Shown here: positions 10,237 through 20,414 of the stretch, one piece after another | How positions within the stretch are numbered: the first letter of the stretch is position 1 | How the letters are laid out: each line of letters opens with the position of its first letter | Source of the DNA: Syngnathus acus | Lineage: Eukaryota > Chordata > Actinopteri > Syngnathiformes > Syngnathidae | Assembly: GCF_901709675.1 (NCBI RefSeq) | Contig: NC_051087.1 | Location: forward strand, 14,934,067-14,998,066 | Reading direction: 5' to 3' | DNA length: 64,000 nucleotides | Program-made: the position numbers and the translations under genes | Notes under the pieces: model-generated | Told to the model about the DNA's origin: nothing | The model's input: the letters and a program-made list of their open reading frames with translations, nothing else | Database searches by the model: none

Positions 10237-10833
10237 TGTTGGGAAAAATATATTTTTTATCATTGGATTCTATGTAAGTATCTACTTATGTGTGCAAGAT
10301 CTTCCACAGTATGTGACAGTTTGACCTCGTGATAATGACTTGGGAGCATATGGCTGGCTAAGGAGCTCATGACTGGAGTCATGAGTCGCGCTATACAATA
10401 AACTCCTTAGTTAGCTATTCATGAACAGATCATGAGGTTGTTATGGGATGGCTGAAGCAGACAAACGTCTTATTTAAGTAGAAGTCATGAGTACGCCACA
10501 GAGGTATGCATCCCAGGGGCACTAAGACTACGTCTTTGTTAAGCTAAAGTCATGAGACGACCATACTGCTCTTTCCATAATAGTATCCCTGTTGTTCTGT
10601 GGTCATGAGATGTAATTATGGAATGTCCTTCCTGTCTATGAAACTATGCATTCATGTAGACTTGCCCCATTGTTGTTCCTCAATAAAAGGCACGACCAAA
10701 CTGGAGCAAGAGCGCGAATCTCAGCCACACTTACTGTGTGTCTGATTTGCGCCCTTCTGCAGAAGTCGCTTGCCATCGAAGACATCTCCTGCCTCTGTGA
10801 GATTCTTTTCAGATAAATGTTGTGAACCCAACA
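10237..10833 (+). mobile_element. Solo LTR, TGTTGGG family, copy 1
   Basis: Starts TGTTGGGAAAAATATA and ends GTTGTGAACCCAACA, flanked by the 5-bp duplication CCCAC. An AATAAA signal lies near 10682. It is inserted in Rex3 copy A at exactly the site used by copy 3 (51756-52325) in Rex3 copy C. Confidence 0.9.
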
Positions 10834-11378
10834 CCCACCATCGGAGCCAACCCACCACCAGGTGGTGATCACTTGACAGCTCCGCCCCTCTCTCCACCCG
10901 CGTGTCCAAAACACGCGGCCGCAAATCCGATGACACGACTACAAAGTCGATCATCGAACTGCGGCCTAGGGTGTCCTGGTGCCAAGTGCAAACATATTCC
11001 TTATGTTTGAACATGGTGTTCATTATTGAAAATCCGTGTCGAGCACAAAAGTCCAATAACAGAACACCACTCGGATTCAGATCGGGGGGGCCGTTCCTCC
11101 CAATCACACCCTTCCAGGTCTCACTTTCATTGCCCACGTGAGCAATGAAGTCGCCCAGTAGAACGAGAGTCCCCAGAAGGAGCGCTATCCAGCACTTCTT
11201 CTAAGGACCCCAAAAAGGGTGGGTATTCTGAGTTGCTGTTCGGTGCATAGGCACAAACAACAGTCAGGAGCCGTCCCCCCACCCGAAGGCGGAGAGAGGC
11301 TACCCTCTCGTTCACCGGGGTGAACCCCAATGTGCAGGCGCCCAGTCGGGGGGCAATAAGTATGCCCACACCTGCTGA

Positions 11379-12173
11379 AATAAACGAGTCCCCGCGGTCT
11401 TAACAAAAACAGCTAAATCTATTTCGAGCGATTAACAAAAGCCCCAAGTCTTATAAGAAAGAAAGCTGCTGAAACAGCCGCGATGAATTTGATCCCGGGT
11501 CTCGACACCGGGGTCTTTTTTATTTTAAAGGGACTGGCGTCCGGAAATGACGGAATTAATCTAACAATAGATTGATTACTTGAACAGCGGTTAGACTTGG
11601 AACGAATCTTCTTTCCGTACCGGCTTAAATAAATTCTTGTCTAAATTCTAGGAATGTTAGGTTTGCGAGCAATGCTCTTCCATCTTTCACCACTGTACTT
11701 ACTGTTGGGTTTATTTTCCTAAACATCTCACAAACAATAAGGAGAGAAGACGTTTTCGGTTTCTTGCGAGGAGAATTAGGAGAGCTGTATGGTTCTCTCA
11801 CAATTACCCCCGCAAGGAGAAATAGGAGAGACGTACGCTTGCCGTACGCTGGTCTCAACTACTCCCAATCAGCTCTCCCATCAACCTCCTTTTATTTGGT
11901 TTCTTCAGCTCTTGTTTACATGTTCTTGTTGCAGAGTCTCTGCAAGCAGACATTAACAGATAAGCTATTTTGCACGTCATTTCATCATATCTAACAGCAG
12001 AAAGGTCTTCTCCGGTGGTTTCCTCTTATCGCCGGCTTGATATCAACTGGGGCCAAGCCGAGGCAACAAGTTTTGGCCCCTCTGCTCCTGTTTGTCAGTC
12101 ACAACAGACTTTCCACAGCGATCACAAATGTATAATAACACATAATAAATCATAATGAAATATTACTCCAACA
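11379..12173 (+). mobile_element. LTR1, left copy (5' end deleted)
   Basis: It matches the reverse complement of 49976-50460 closely (shared GGTCTCGACACCGGGGTC and CTTTCCGTACCGGCTTAAAT) and continues further to end TATTACTCCAACA. Its own 5' part (TGTCAGATCTGGTTCGAA in the right copy) is missing at the junction with Rex3. The retroelement family is uncertain. Confidence 0.65.
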
Positions 12174-12236
12174 CTTACTTACTTACTTACTTAGGCCTAT
12201 CGCTCCCCGTGGAGCATAGGCCACCGACGATAGTCA

Positions 12237-12556
12237 GGATAGTAGAGGGCTCCTCCGGCAGCCCTTCGCTCTGACTTGGACATCCACTTTTTTGATTTTC
12301 ATATTATGTATTATTTGTGCCCTCTCTGCATCCATTACAACCTGGTGATCCTGAAAGGGGGATCCTTCCATCTGTGGTCCCTTCTCAAGGTTTCTCATTT
12401 TCCCCGGGCAGGGGTTTTGAGTTTTTCCTTGCCCTTTTGGGAGCTTAAGATCACGGGATGCTTTGAGAATAATTGTCAATTTTTGTCTATGTGAAGCCCT
12501 TTGAGACTGCTTGTGATTTAGGGCTATACAAATAAACTTGACTTGACTTGACTTGA
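12237..12556 (+). mobile_element. L2 LINE 3' end
   Basis: 3' untranslated end running from GTAGAGGGCTCCTCCGGCAG to CTATACAAATAAACTTGACT with ACTTG tail repeats. The same sequence follows an L2 ORF end at 40278-40604. It is inserted in the unclassified LINE of opposite orientation. Confidence 0.88.
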
Positions 12557-12884
12557 CGACTCTTCTCCATTTAACACGGTTTTGGGCAGTCCTTTCTGCC
12601 TCCCCGCCAGCTGATTCCAAGGCTCTTGAGTTCTGCCTCAGTGTCCCGTCTCCAGCTGTTTTTAAGCCGTCCTCTCTCTTTCTCTTCCCCTGGGGGTTCC
12701 AAGTCAGGGCCTGGCGTGTGGTAGTAGCTGCCGGTTTCCTCAGGGTGTTTCCGATCCATCCCCACTTTCGCCTCAGGATTTGTTTCTCTACTGGCTCCTG
12801 TCTTACTGTCTGCCACAGTTCTTCATTTATGATTTTGTCTGGCCATCTGATTCTGAAGATGCTCCTCAGACAGCAGTTTCAAGA

Positions 12885-13590
12885 TTCAAGAATTTTTATT
12901 CGCCATGTTTGAGCGTGCCAAACAAGGAATTTGACTTCGGTACATCACAGCCTCTGTTCAACATTTAGGTGACTGACAACACTCAGCACGTGTGAAAAAT
13001 GACAAATATTCTCAAACATCCCCTGATCTTAAACTCCCAGGAGGGCAAGGAAAAACTCAAAACCCCAACTAGGAGAAATGAGAAACCTTGAGAAGAGACC
13101 ACAGATAGGAGGATCCCTCTTCCAGGATGACCAAGCTGCAATGGATGCAGAGAGGACACATAGTACAAATAATGTAGACAATTCAAAAAAGGTGTGGAGA
13201 GCAGGATGTTATTGCACAGCAATGACTCTAAGACTCTAAGAGTGGTGTGAGTTCATCAGAGCGACAGCCTGGGGGAAGAAGCTGTCTCTGTGTCTGCTGG
13301 TTTTGGCGTACACAGCTCTATAACGCTGTCCGGAGCGGAGTAGTTCGAACAGGCTGCAACCTGGGTGAGAAGGGTCTGTAGAGATGTTACTTGCACGTTT
13401 CCTGGTCCTGGACAGGTACCAGTCTTGGATAGATGGGAGGTTGATTCCAATTATCTTTTCTGCAGTCCTGATTGTCCGTTGCAGTCTGTGCTTGTCTTGT
13501 TTGGAGGCCGATCCAAACCAGACAGTGATGGAGGTGCAGAGGTGCAGCTCCCGCGGCAGGTTGAACTTCTTGAGCTGTCTCAGGAAGTTG
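12885..13590 (-). mobile_element. Rex1-like LINE, 5'-truncated, nested
   Basis: The minus-strand C-terminal RT region starts LRQLKKFNLPRE and includes TVWFGSASKQDKHRLQ, IIGINLPSIQD and SLFELLRSGQRYRA. The 3' untranslated end stops at 12885. The same coding stretch occurs in the fused ORF at 57803-59205. It sits exactly between the IQTFTN and CLR-IF blocks of the host LINE, which fixes the insertion point. A 13-residue internal deletion follows NLPRE. Confidence 0.8.
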
Positions 13591-14436
13591 GTGAAGGTTT
13601 GTATTTTCTGCCACGTCCTTTTCGTGCTTCTCCACGTCTCTGAACCATAGAGAAGGATGCTTTTCACGTTGGAGTATAAGATACACACTTTAGATGTTGT
13701 GGCTATTTCTTTGGAGGACCAGATGTTTTTTAGAATAATGAACGCTGCTCTGGCGTTGCCTACTCTCGCAGTGACATCACTGTCTGTGCCTCCCTGACTA
13801 TCTATGATGCTGCCAAGGTAGGTGAAGGAGTCAACCTCCTGTATGGGATTGCCCTCTACTGTGACTGGGTTGTTGGTTGAGGTGTTTATCCTCATCAGTT
13901 TGGTCTTCTTATGGTTTATCCTTAACCCCGCCCCAAGGGATGTGGTTGCTAGTTTGGTAGTCTTGTCCTGCATCTGATTGTGGTTGTGTCCGCAAAGTCA
14001 AGGTCGTCTAGTTGTGTCCAGAGGTTCCACTGTATGCCGTTTTTCCTGTCCGTAGTAATGGTCTTCATGATCCAGTCTGTGACTAGGAGGAACATTAAGG
14101 GCGAAAGGAGGCATCCCTGTCTAACACTGGTCTTGACCTCAGAGCTTTCTGACAGTTGGCCTGCATATAGAACCTTGCATGACATTCCCTGTTAGGTGCT
14201 TTGGATCAGTGTGATGATCTTCTCTGGGATCCCATAATGTCTTAGTAGTTTCCACAGTGTTTCTCTGTCTACACTGTCAAATGCTTTTTCATAATCTATG
14301 AAGTTTACGTATAAGGGGGAGTTCCATTCTATTGACTGTTCTATAATTATGCGCAGGGTGGCAATCTGGTCCGTGCATGATCTGTTACTCCACTGTGCTC
14401 CTGTTTAAAAGAATTCGGGGGTTATTTATTAAAATT

Positions 14437-14749
14437 AAGTTAAAGTTAAAGTTAAAGTCCCAATGATCGTCACACACACCTGGGTGTGGTGAAATTTGTC
14501 CTCTGCATTTAACCCATCCCCGTGTGATTTTAATCCATCCCCTGGGGGAGAGGGGAGCAGTGAGCAGCAGCGGTGCCGCGCTCGGGAATCAGTTGGTGAT
14601 CTAACCCCCCAATTCCAACCCTTAATGCTGAGTGCCAAGCAGGGAGGCAATGGGTCCCATTTTTATAGTCTTTGGTATGACCCGGCCGGGGTTTGAACCC
14701 ACAACCTTCCAGTCTCAGGGCGGACACTCTACCACTAGGCCACTGAGAT
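14437..14749 (-). mobile_element. tRNA-derived SINE, family 1, copy b
   Basis: Full-length minus-strand copy with A box, B box and TTAAAG-type tail repeats at 14437. Apart from small changes it matches copy c at 61762. Confidence 0.92.
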
Positions 14750-15040
14750 GGTAAATGGCCAATCCATCATTGCAGTTTTCATTTGACCCACTCCATAACG
14801 ATGGATAGGGCCACATCTCCTTCCACTGTCTGTAATTTCTTAAAAAGGGTATGCCGCATTCTTGAATTAAAATCACATTGGCATTGAGGCTTTTTATGGC
14901 GACACTAGACACTTAGAGCTCTAAACTTTGATTTTACACTTCTAACATTCATGATTGATAGGGTTCGTGTCATTAGTATAATACTCCTATAGAGGGTCTC
15001 ATATTTGCTATTCAAACCAATCAGTGAGTCCAACAGTTAG
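14750..15040 (-). pseudogene. Tx1/L1-like LINE ORF2, start of endonuclease domain
   Basis: The minus strand reads LSIMNVRS-K-KFRALS followed by LNANVILIQECGIPFL and WSGSNENCNDGLAI, the usual beginning of an L1/Tx1 apurinic endonuclease, with a stop before VAIKSLN. It belongs with the ORF1 at 16272-17260 on the same strand; LTR material at 15040-16190 lies between. Confidence 0.65.
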
Positions 15041-15112
15041 TTATTTCTTTTGAAAGTAATTCGTCCTTTATCACGGTACAACAGGCAGAACTTGGCCGCC
15101 GGCGACCTCTCC

Positions 15113-15510
15113 TGGTCAGAACTGAAACAGCGCAGAACAGAACTGCGCTCGGCGGCAACTCGGGGACAGAACCGTGCTCGGCGGAAACTCGGGGACAGAA
15201 CCACAATCGGCGGAAACTCTGGGACAGAACTGCGCTCGGCGGAAACTCGGGGAACAGAACCGCGCTCGGCGGAAACTCAGCGACAGAACCACATTCAACA
15301 GATACTCGGGGAACAGAACCGCAATCGGCGGAAACTCGGGGACAGAACCACAATCAGCGGAAACTTGGGGACAAAACCGCAATCAGCAGAATCTCGGGAA
15401 GCAGAGTCGCGCTCTGCGGCAAACGGAGAGTCTGAACCGCAATCGACGGCATACGGGAAGTCAGAGACGCAATCGGCGTCATTTGGAAGTCAGCGCTGTG
15501 CGCAGCGGTA
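15113..15510. repeat. Minisatellite, 29-30 bp unit
   Basis: About twelve units with core AACTCGGGGACAGAACCGC and CGGCGGA, decaying toward 15510. A unit length not divisible by three argues against a coding repeat. Confidence 0.9.
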
Positions 15511-15806
15511 GGAGCCACCACGCGCTGCAGCAGTGGGAGCGGGGCCAGGGACTATCACGGGTCCCGCGCACCTGGCTCGAAGTCCGGCGACGGCCGCGGA
15601 TCCGGCGACAGCCGCAGATCCGGCGGCGCAATGGTGGATCCCGATGGCGCACGTGCGTGCGGCGTCGCTGGAGCGAAGTCCGTCGGCGGCCGCGGAGCCG
15701 GTGGCGCTGGAACAAGCTCCGACGACGGACGTGGATCGGGCGTCACGAAGGGAGCGGGTGGAGGAGGTTGGTCCAGGCGCTGGTCGCTGAAGTGGTTGGA
15801 TCGTTC
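15511..15806 (-). other. GC-rich proline-repeat leader next to LTR
   Basis: The minus strand encodes imperfect PDPRPSPDF-type repeats directly after the LTR at 15807-16190. A similar array lies at 41760-42110. It is probably the internal 5' region of the retroelement that owns the LTR; I see no gag or pol motif. Confidence 0.5.
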
Positions 15807-16190
15807 TGTCAGGATCGGAATGGAGCAGGGCAACCAAATGCAGCTTGGACCAGGGTTTATTGAGGGAAAAGGTAGTTGGAAGGGAGGATCAGGGGAACGA
15901 GCCCAACAGAACCGGTAAACTAACATAACTTAACGGACCGACCGACAGACTGGCTAACGGAAACAGAACTGATAAAGACAGGAACTAAAAGAAACAAGGA
16001 CGACATCAACGATCCGACAGGGAGTGACACGCAGACAGGACTTAAATAAGAGACAGGTAACGAGAGGCAGGTGACTGTGATTAGTACATTGATTGCGAGT
16101 AGACACAGGAAGGGAGGGGCGAGTACACAGACGTGGACAGAAACCATGACAAACTACACATAATGAAACAACCGGGGATAAGTCGTGACA
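15807..16190 (-). mobile_element. Gypsy-type LTR (minus strand)
   Basis: Minus-strand TGTCACGACTTATCCCCGG to CATTCCGATCCTGACA, with an AATAAA signal and the CCCTGGTCCAAGCTGCATTT block also present in the LTR at 56784-57013. It lies between ORF1 and ORF2 of the Tx1-like LINE. Confidence 0.8.
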
Positions 16191-16271
16191 GCTCCCAGGC
16201 TTTTCTCTCTTCTCCAACATCGACGGCAATTCAGAGGACCGTTCAGATGCGAGTCTTTTAGCTTTTTGCGC

Positions 16272-17260
16272 TCAAGGATGGGTGTCTGCACTCAACTCAT
16301 CTGTGGCTATTTCTTGTGACATGTCACTTTCCATTTGTGTGCTTACCACATGCCCCTCCCTTTCCCTTTCCTCACTTGTTTCCTCTCCACTACTTGTAGG
16401 TATTTCTTCTACTCCATCAATTTCCTCTGCGTTCTCGGTTGGTGGGGGTGGCACATGCCCCTCCCTTTCCCTCTCCTCATCTATTCCCTCGTTACCTGTT
16501 CTCTCGTCACCTGTTCCCTCATCACCTGTTCCCTCGTCACCTGTTCCCTCCTCACCTGTTCCCTCCTCACCTGTTCCCTCCTCACCTGTTCCCTCCTCAC
16601 CCGTTTCCTCTCCACCAATCACTGGCCTTGGCGGGAAATTTGAATTTCCAAAATGTTTGTTAGCTTCATTTTCCTTCACCTGTATCATTTCTCTCCAGGC
16701 GTTTAGTTTGTTGGGAAAAGACCTTGGGCACTTTCTGTAGAGATGATCAGTTTCTACACAGAGATGGCACTTTCTGCCATTGGTACACTCTTCAAAAGTG
16801 TGACCAATAACTCCACATTTCCGGCATATTATTTGCTCACACGCTTCTGCAAGGTGCCCATGCTGTCCACACTTGCGGCAGAGCTTGGGTTGGCCCTGAC
16901 AATATATGTAGCCTCGGTTTTCTCCCAAAACTATCATTGATGGGAGATGTTTCAGGCCCTGGAACCCCTGAGGGTTCTCCCATTGTTGAATGGGGACCTG
17001 CCAGGAACAATTCCAGATGCCATCTTCATCTCTCACCTTCATGGCCTGGCCTTTAACCGTGCAATATCTTCCCAGAAAATTACGAATGTCCTCTGCATTC
17101 ACTGTCTCATTAAACATTCTGACAATAACTGTTTTCGCAGTATTGTCGGTCAGCTTTTAAACAATAAACACAGAGAACTGGGATTTAACATTTCCATACC
17201 GATTCCAATACTCACGCAGGTTTGCCGCAGAGCAAAAGCTCACATCAAAGCCTTTGCTAA
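16272..17260 (-). CDS. Tx1/L1-like LINE ORF1, triple CCHC zinc-knuckle protein
   Basis: An open minus-strand frame of 281 codons from 17117, with homologous sequence upstream to about 17260 broken by a stop. Three zinc knuckles follow one another: [28 protein letters not shown] and [14 protein letters not shown]. The C-terminal third is acidic and contains a tandem GTGEEG repeat (about nine units) and two copies of EEREREGHV. Knuckle proteins of this layout are ORF1 products of Tx1-type LINEs and bind the element RNA. The gene is inactive as an element because ORF2 is reduced to a fragment. A start codon cannot be chosen with confidence. Confidence 0.7.
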
Positions 17261-17273
17261 AAGGCAACGTTAG

Positions 17274-19366
17274 TGTTGGATTTGGTCCACAATTTAGGGA
17301 GCGCTATCTGCGCCTCACAGCAAAAGCCATTGCCAATCACCTGTTATCCAATTTACTCACTGCGTGCTCGTTTAATTTCTTCAGATTTAGGAAAATGCAA
17401 AGACACTGAAGCAGAAATTAGACTTACACAGGTTGGTTGAGTTCAATCACAATTCTTGTTAAGAAAGCTCTGTTTTCAGGAAAGTACAATACAGCGCTGG
17501 GCCTTTCAAGAGCAGAAAGTCTCCATTCAGAAAAGGCAACGTTCAAGGTTCTTTGGTCAGCTTATATTCAGTTGCACAGGCCGGTGTGGGGCGAGTTTGA
17601 TGGGTGATGAGTCGTTGGGGTGGGGCGAGTTCGCAGTAGAGTTTGATTCCATGGGAGTGGGTGCTGGTTATGGACGATTCGGTGTGTGTGGGGGCTGTTG
17701 TCTTCCATCCCGTCTTTCGGCCTTGGTGATCATCTTTGGCCGAGTCCTTGGCTGTCTCCCTCTGGCACCAGCTGGTTTTTATCTCCAAGTGACCTTCCTG
17801 TAAACATTCTCCTCCATCCTTGCACATATACTGTCGTACCTCATTCTTTCAATTTTGTCATTTTGTACGAATTTATCAAAGTCAAAGTCAAAGTCAGCTT
17901 TATTGTCAATCCCTTCATATGTCAAGACACACAAAGAAACCGAAATTCCGTTTCCTCCATCCCACGGTGACGAGACATACAAGTAGGCGACACAAAACAA
18001 AAACAAGAAGGCACAAACCATAAATAATAAATAATAAATAAAATAAAATGAGCGATGAATAAAAACAGACCAATAACCCATTGAATATGAGGGGCAAAAC
18101 CGAGCCAGTGAGCATACAGCAAGAACAGGACGCTACGCTGAAAGGGGGAGCGAGTTCAGGATCCTAACAGCCTGGAGTACGAAGCTGTTGGAAAGTCTGG
18201 TGGTGCGGGAGCGCAGGCTCCTGTACCGCCTCCCAGAGGGCAGAAGTTCAAACAAAGAGTGAGCGGGGTGACTCACATCACTCACAATCTTGGTCGCCTT
18301 GCGAGTGAGATGGGAGGTGTAAATGTCCTTCAAGGAGGGGAGAGAAGCACCAATAGTCTTACTAGCCGTTTTCACAATGCGCTGCAGGGCCTTCAAGTCT
18401 TGGTCAGTGCAGCTGCCACCCCAGACAGCAATACAGCTGGAGAGGACGCTCTCAATGGTGCCGCGGTAAAAAGTAGTCATGACGGCCGGAGGAGTCCCCG
18501 CTCGCCTGAGTTTCCGAAGGAAGTACAGGCGGCGCTGGGCCTTCTTCGCCAGCGACGCGGTGTTGGTGGACCAGGAGAGATCCTCACTGATGTGCACCCC
18601 CAGGAACCTGGCGCTGCTCACTCTCTCCACCACAGCACCGTCGATGGTCAGCGGCAGGTGTTGGGCGTGACCCTTCCGGAAGTCAACGACAATCTCCTTG
18701 GTCTTGTCGACGTTCAGCAGGAGGTTGTTGTCCCTGCACCACGCGGTCAGAAGGTCAACCTCCAGCCTGTATTGAGTCTCGTCTCCCTTGGTGATGAGAC
18801 CCACCAGAGTCGTGTCGTCAGCAAACTTCACTATGCGGTTGCCGCTGCAGGTGGCAGCGCAGTCATGCGTCAGGAGGGTGAAGAGCAGCGGACTGAGCAC
18901 GCAGCCTTGGGGGGCCCCTGTGCTCAGCGTGATGCTGGCGGAGATCTTGTCGCCAACACGTACCACCTGTGGCCTCAGACAGAGGAAGTCCAGTAGCCAG
19001 TTGCAGAGGCCGGTACTGAGGCCCAGCTTATTTATGTGAGCTTTCTGGCTGTCACATCATTAATCTATTACTGTTCCCTGACTATGCAAAGTCAGTTCTT
19101 TTGATACTCCATGTCTTTGCTCACATCATTATATTCTTAGTTTAATCATGCTTCCCACCATATCTTTTCTTTGTTAGGCAAAATATTTCGCTCTGTGCAG
19201 AGCGTTCAGTAGTAATCGAAAAGCTGGCGTCCCGCATCAGGCAACATATGACGTTTAATCAAAACACAAGATATAATCAAGTACTGAACGGTCAAGACGA
19301 CTCTGGCCGTGTCCATGATTTAGAGAAAAAACATCAGGCATGCATTACACAGTTCCTTAAGGGTCA
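17274..19366 (+). mobile_element. LTR2, left copy, split by a LINE
   Basis: Segments 17274-17876 and 19030-19366 together match the reverse complement of the uninterrupted 49117-49975. It starts TGTTGGATTTGGTCCACAAT and ends CCTTAAGGGTCA. The 6-bp ATTTAT flanks both ends of the inserted LINE. The owning retroelement family is unknown. Confidence 0.82.
17877..19029 (-). mobile_element. Rex1/Babar-like LINE, 5'-truncated
   Basis: One open minus-strand frame (18133-18966) starts [20 protein letters not shown] and has [12 protein letters not shown] (RT motif C), [13 protein letters not shown] and [15 protein letters not shown]. It extends slightly upstream to 19029. The 3' end is GACTTT repeats at 17877. 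Target duplication is ATTTAT. No stops occur in the retained part, so the insertion looks fairly young; it lacks endonuclease and the N-terminal half of RT. Confidence 0.9.
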
Positions 19367-20010
19367 TTAAGCTATTTAGGCAACATATCAAAAGACATTT
19401 ATTTTGCAGTGCACAGAAATACATATTGAATCGTGAAGTTGTAGCAACCTCTGTTATTATCTTATATCAAAGAATGTCTAGTTATGTCTTCTTTATTGGT
19501 TGACTCCATGAATATACTTGTCTGCTTATATACTTTATCCAAAGAGATGTGAGCGTATCTGTTATTGTGGCTAGGCGGGTTTTGTGTCTTTTGACCCTAT
19601 TCCTTCATTAGAATGCAGTTCAAATCATATGCTTTAAATTTCAGGGTTTGTTGGTTTAGCTTTCTGGAAAAGTCTAAACTTGACATTACCAGCGGCTCAC
19701 CATTCATTTCCTTAAAATTGAAGCGTACACTATGGTGCCTCCGCATGGCCGCATGGGGAGCCGCCATAGTGGAAGCACCACCTAAAGACATTTAGACAAA
19801 AGGAAAGAAACACTTAAAGAATACCAAACAACTACAAAATAACACAAAGTAAATTAAAGTAACTTGCCACCGTAGATTCTGTCACAAAAGTACCAGGTTA
19901 TTTGTAACACAATGCTATGACACTATTTCCTCCACAAAGTGAGTCAAGTTCACTGCCACGTCAGGGTGAGAACTTGCGACTCAGGAGAGGTGATCGCCTT
20001 CCTAGCCAGC
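19367..20010. other. Non-coding interval, unassigned
   Basis: Nothing recognisable. The sequence is AT-rich with short open frames only. Confidence 0.5.
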
Positions 20011-20058
20011 TAAGAACAGATATTACACTTGATCTTAGCCAAAAGGCCGAGAAGCGAT
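20011..20058 (-). pseudogene. U2 snRNA 5'-end fragment
   Basis: The minus strand begins ATCGCTTCTCGGCCTTTTGG and follows vertebrate U2 through the branch-point recognition region to TCTGTTCTTA (48 nt, one substitution seen), then diverges. The Sm site and stem-loops III and IV are absent, so it cannot be functional U2. No proximal sequence element is evident upstream. It may be a 3'-truncated retro-copy or part of a U2-headed SINE. Confidence 0.85.
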
Positions 20059-20414
20059 GGAGTATACGAGTGACGGACTCGCTTACAGGCTTCCCTGTCT
20101 ACCCATTCTCACCGACAGTTACAGTACGCAACAGAGTGCTGCTCTTCTGGGCACTAATAAATCGGCAAACTCGTCTGCCGATTTATTTGTTCACTCTTCT
20201 TCACCCGCAGTAAAGCATGTGTCACGTGCCGTGCCAGAGAGACGCTCGGCCGGCAACTTCCCTCAGCCACACCCTTTCGTTGTACAGATCTGTCACCTGC
20301 TCCCTCTTGTTATCTGATGTATTTAAACCCTGCCCGTGTGTTTCTCCCTGTCGGTGTCTACTGTTGTCTCCCGTCTGTGGCCGCGCCTCGTGTTCCTGTC
20401 CTGCTCGTCCAGTT

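Larger units (their letters stand above)
7206..11378 (-). pseudogene. Rex3 (RTE-clade) LINE copy A, interrupted and 5'-deleted
   Basis: The minus-strand endonuclease-RT protein lies in pieces: endonuclease 10834-11378 ([28 protein letters not shown]), linker 9803-10236, and RT plus C-terminus 7228-8940 with [10 protein letters not shown] and [10 protein letters not shown]. The 3' end has CCGGATAAGCGGAAGAAGATG and a short GATG tail at 7206. Inserts are a miniature transposon (8952-9802) and a solo LTR (10237-10833). Frameshifts near 8260 and 8645 break RT. The 5' end is lost at 11378, where an LTR begins abruptly. It shares private changes with copy C (50588-53441), including a one-codon deletion in YFEDLNSTD. 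Confidence 0.92.
12174..14410 (-). pseudogene. Endonuclease/RT LINE (unclassified family), heavily interrupted
   Basis: The minus strand gives RT pieces: VNFIDYEKAFDSVDRETLW (about 14300), SVRQGCLLSPLMF, DLDFAD, then VDSFTYLGSIID and YGSETWR (13620-13900). After a nested insert it resumes with an IRWPDKI-like block and a WNPQGKRKRGR-like tail near 12600-12860. It ends in ACTT repeats at 12174. Stops and frameshifts are present. It contains an L2 tail (12237-12556) and a Rex1-like copy (12885-13590). Confidence 0.8.

Noticed and set aside
15113-15510. Possible CRISPR-like array
   Set aside because: Units abut without spacers and the genome is eukaryotic; it is a minisatellite.
15050-15863. 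Two plus-strand ORFs of 153 and 229 codons rich in Arg, Asn and Gln
   Set aside because: They arise from a 29-30 bp minisatellite and a GC-rich leader; the unit length is not a multiple of three.
20058-20220. Promoter elements for a functional U2 gene
   Set aside because: No convincing proximal sequence element at the expected distance, and the RNA is truncated.
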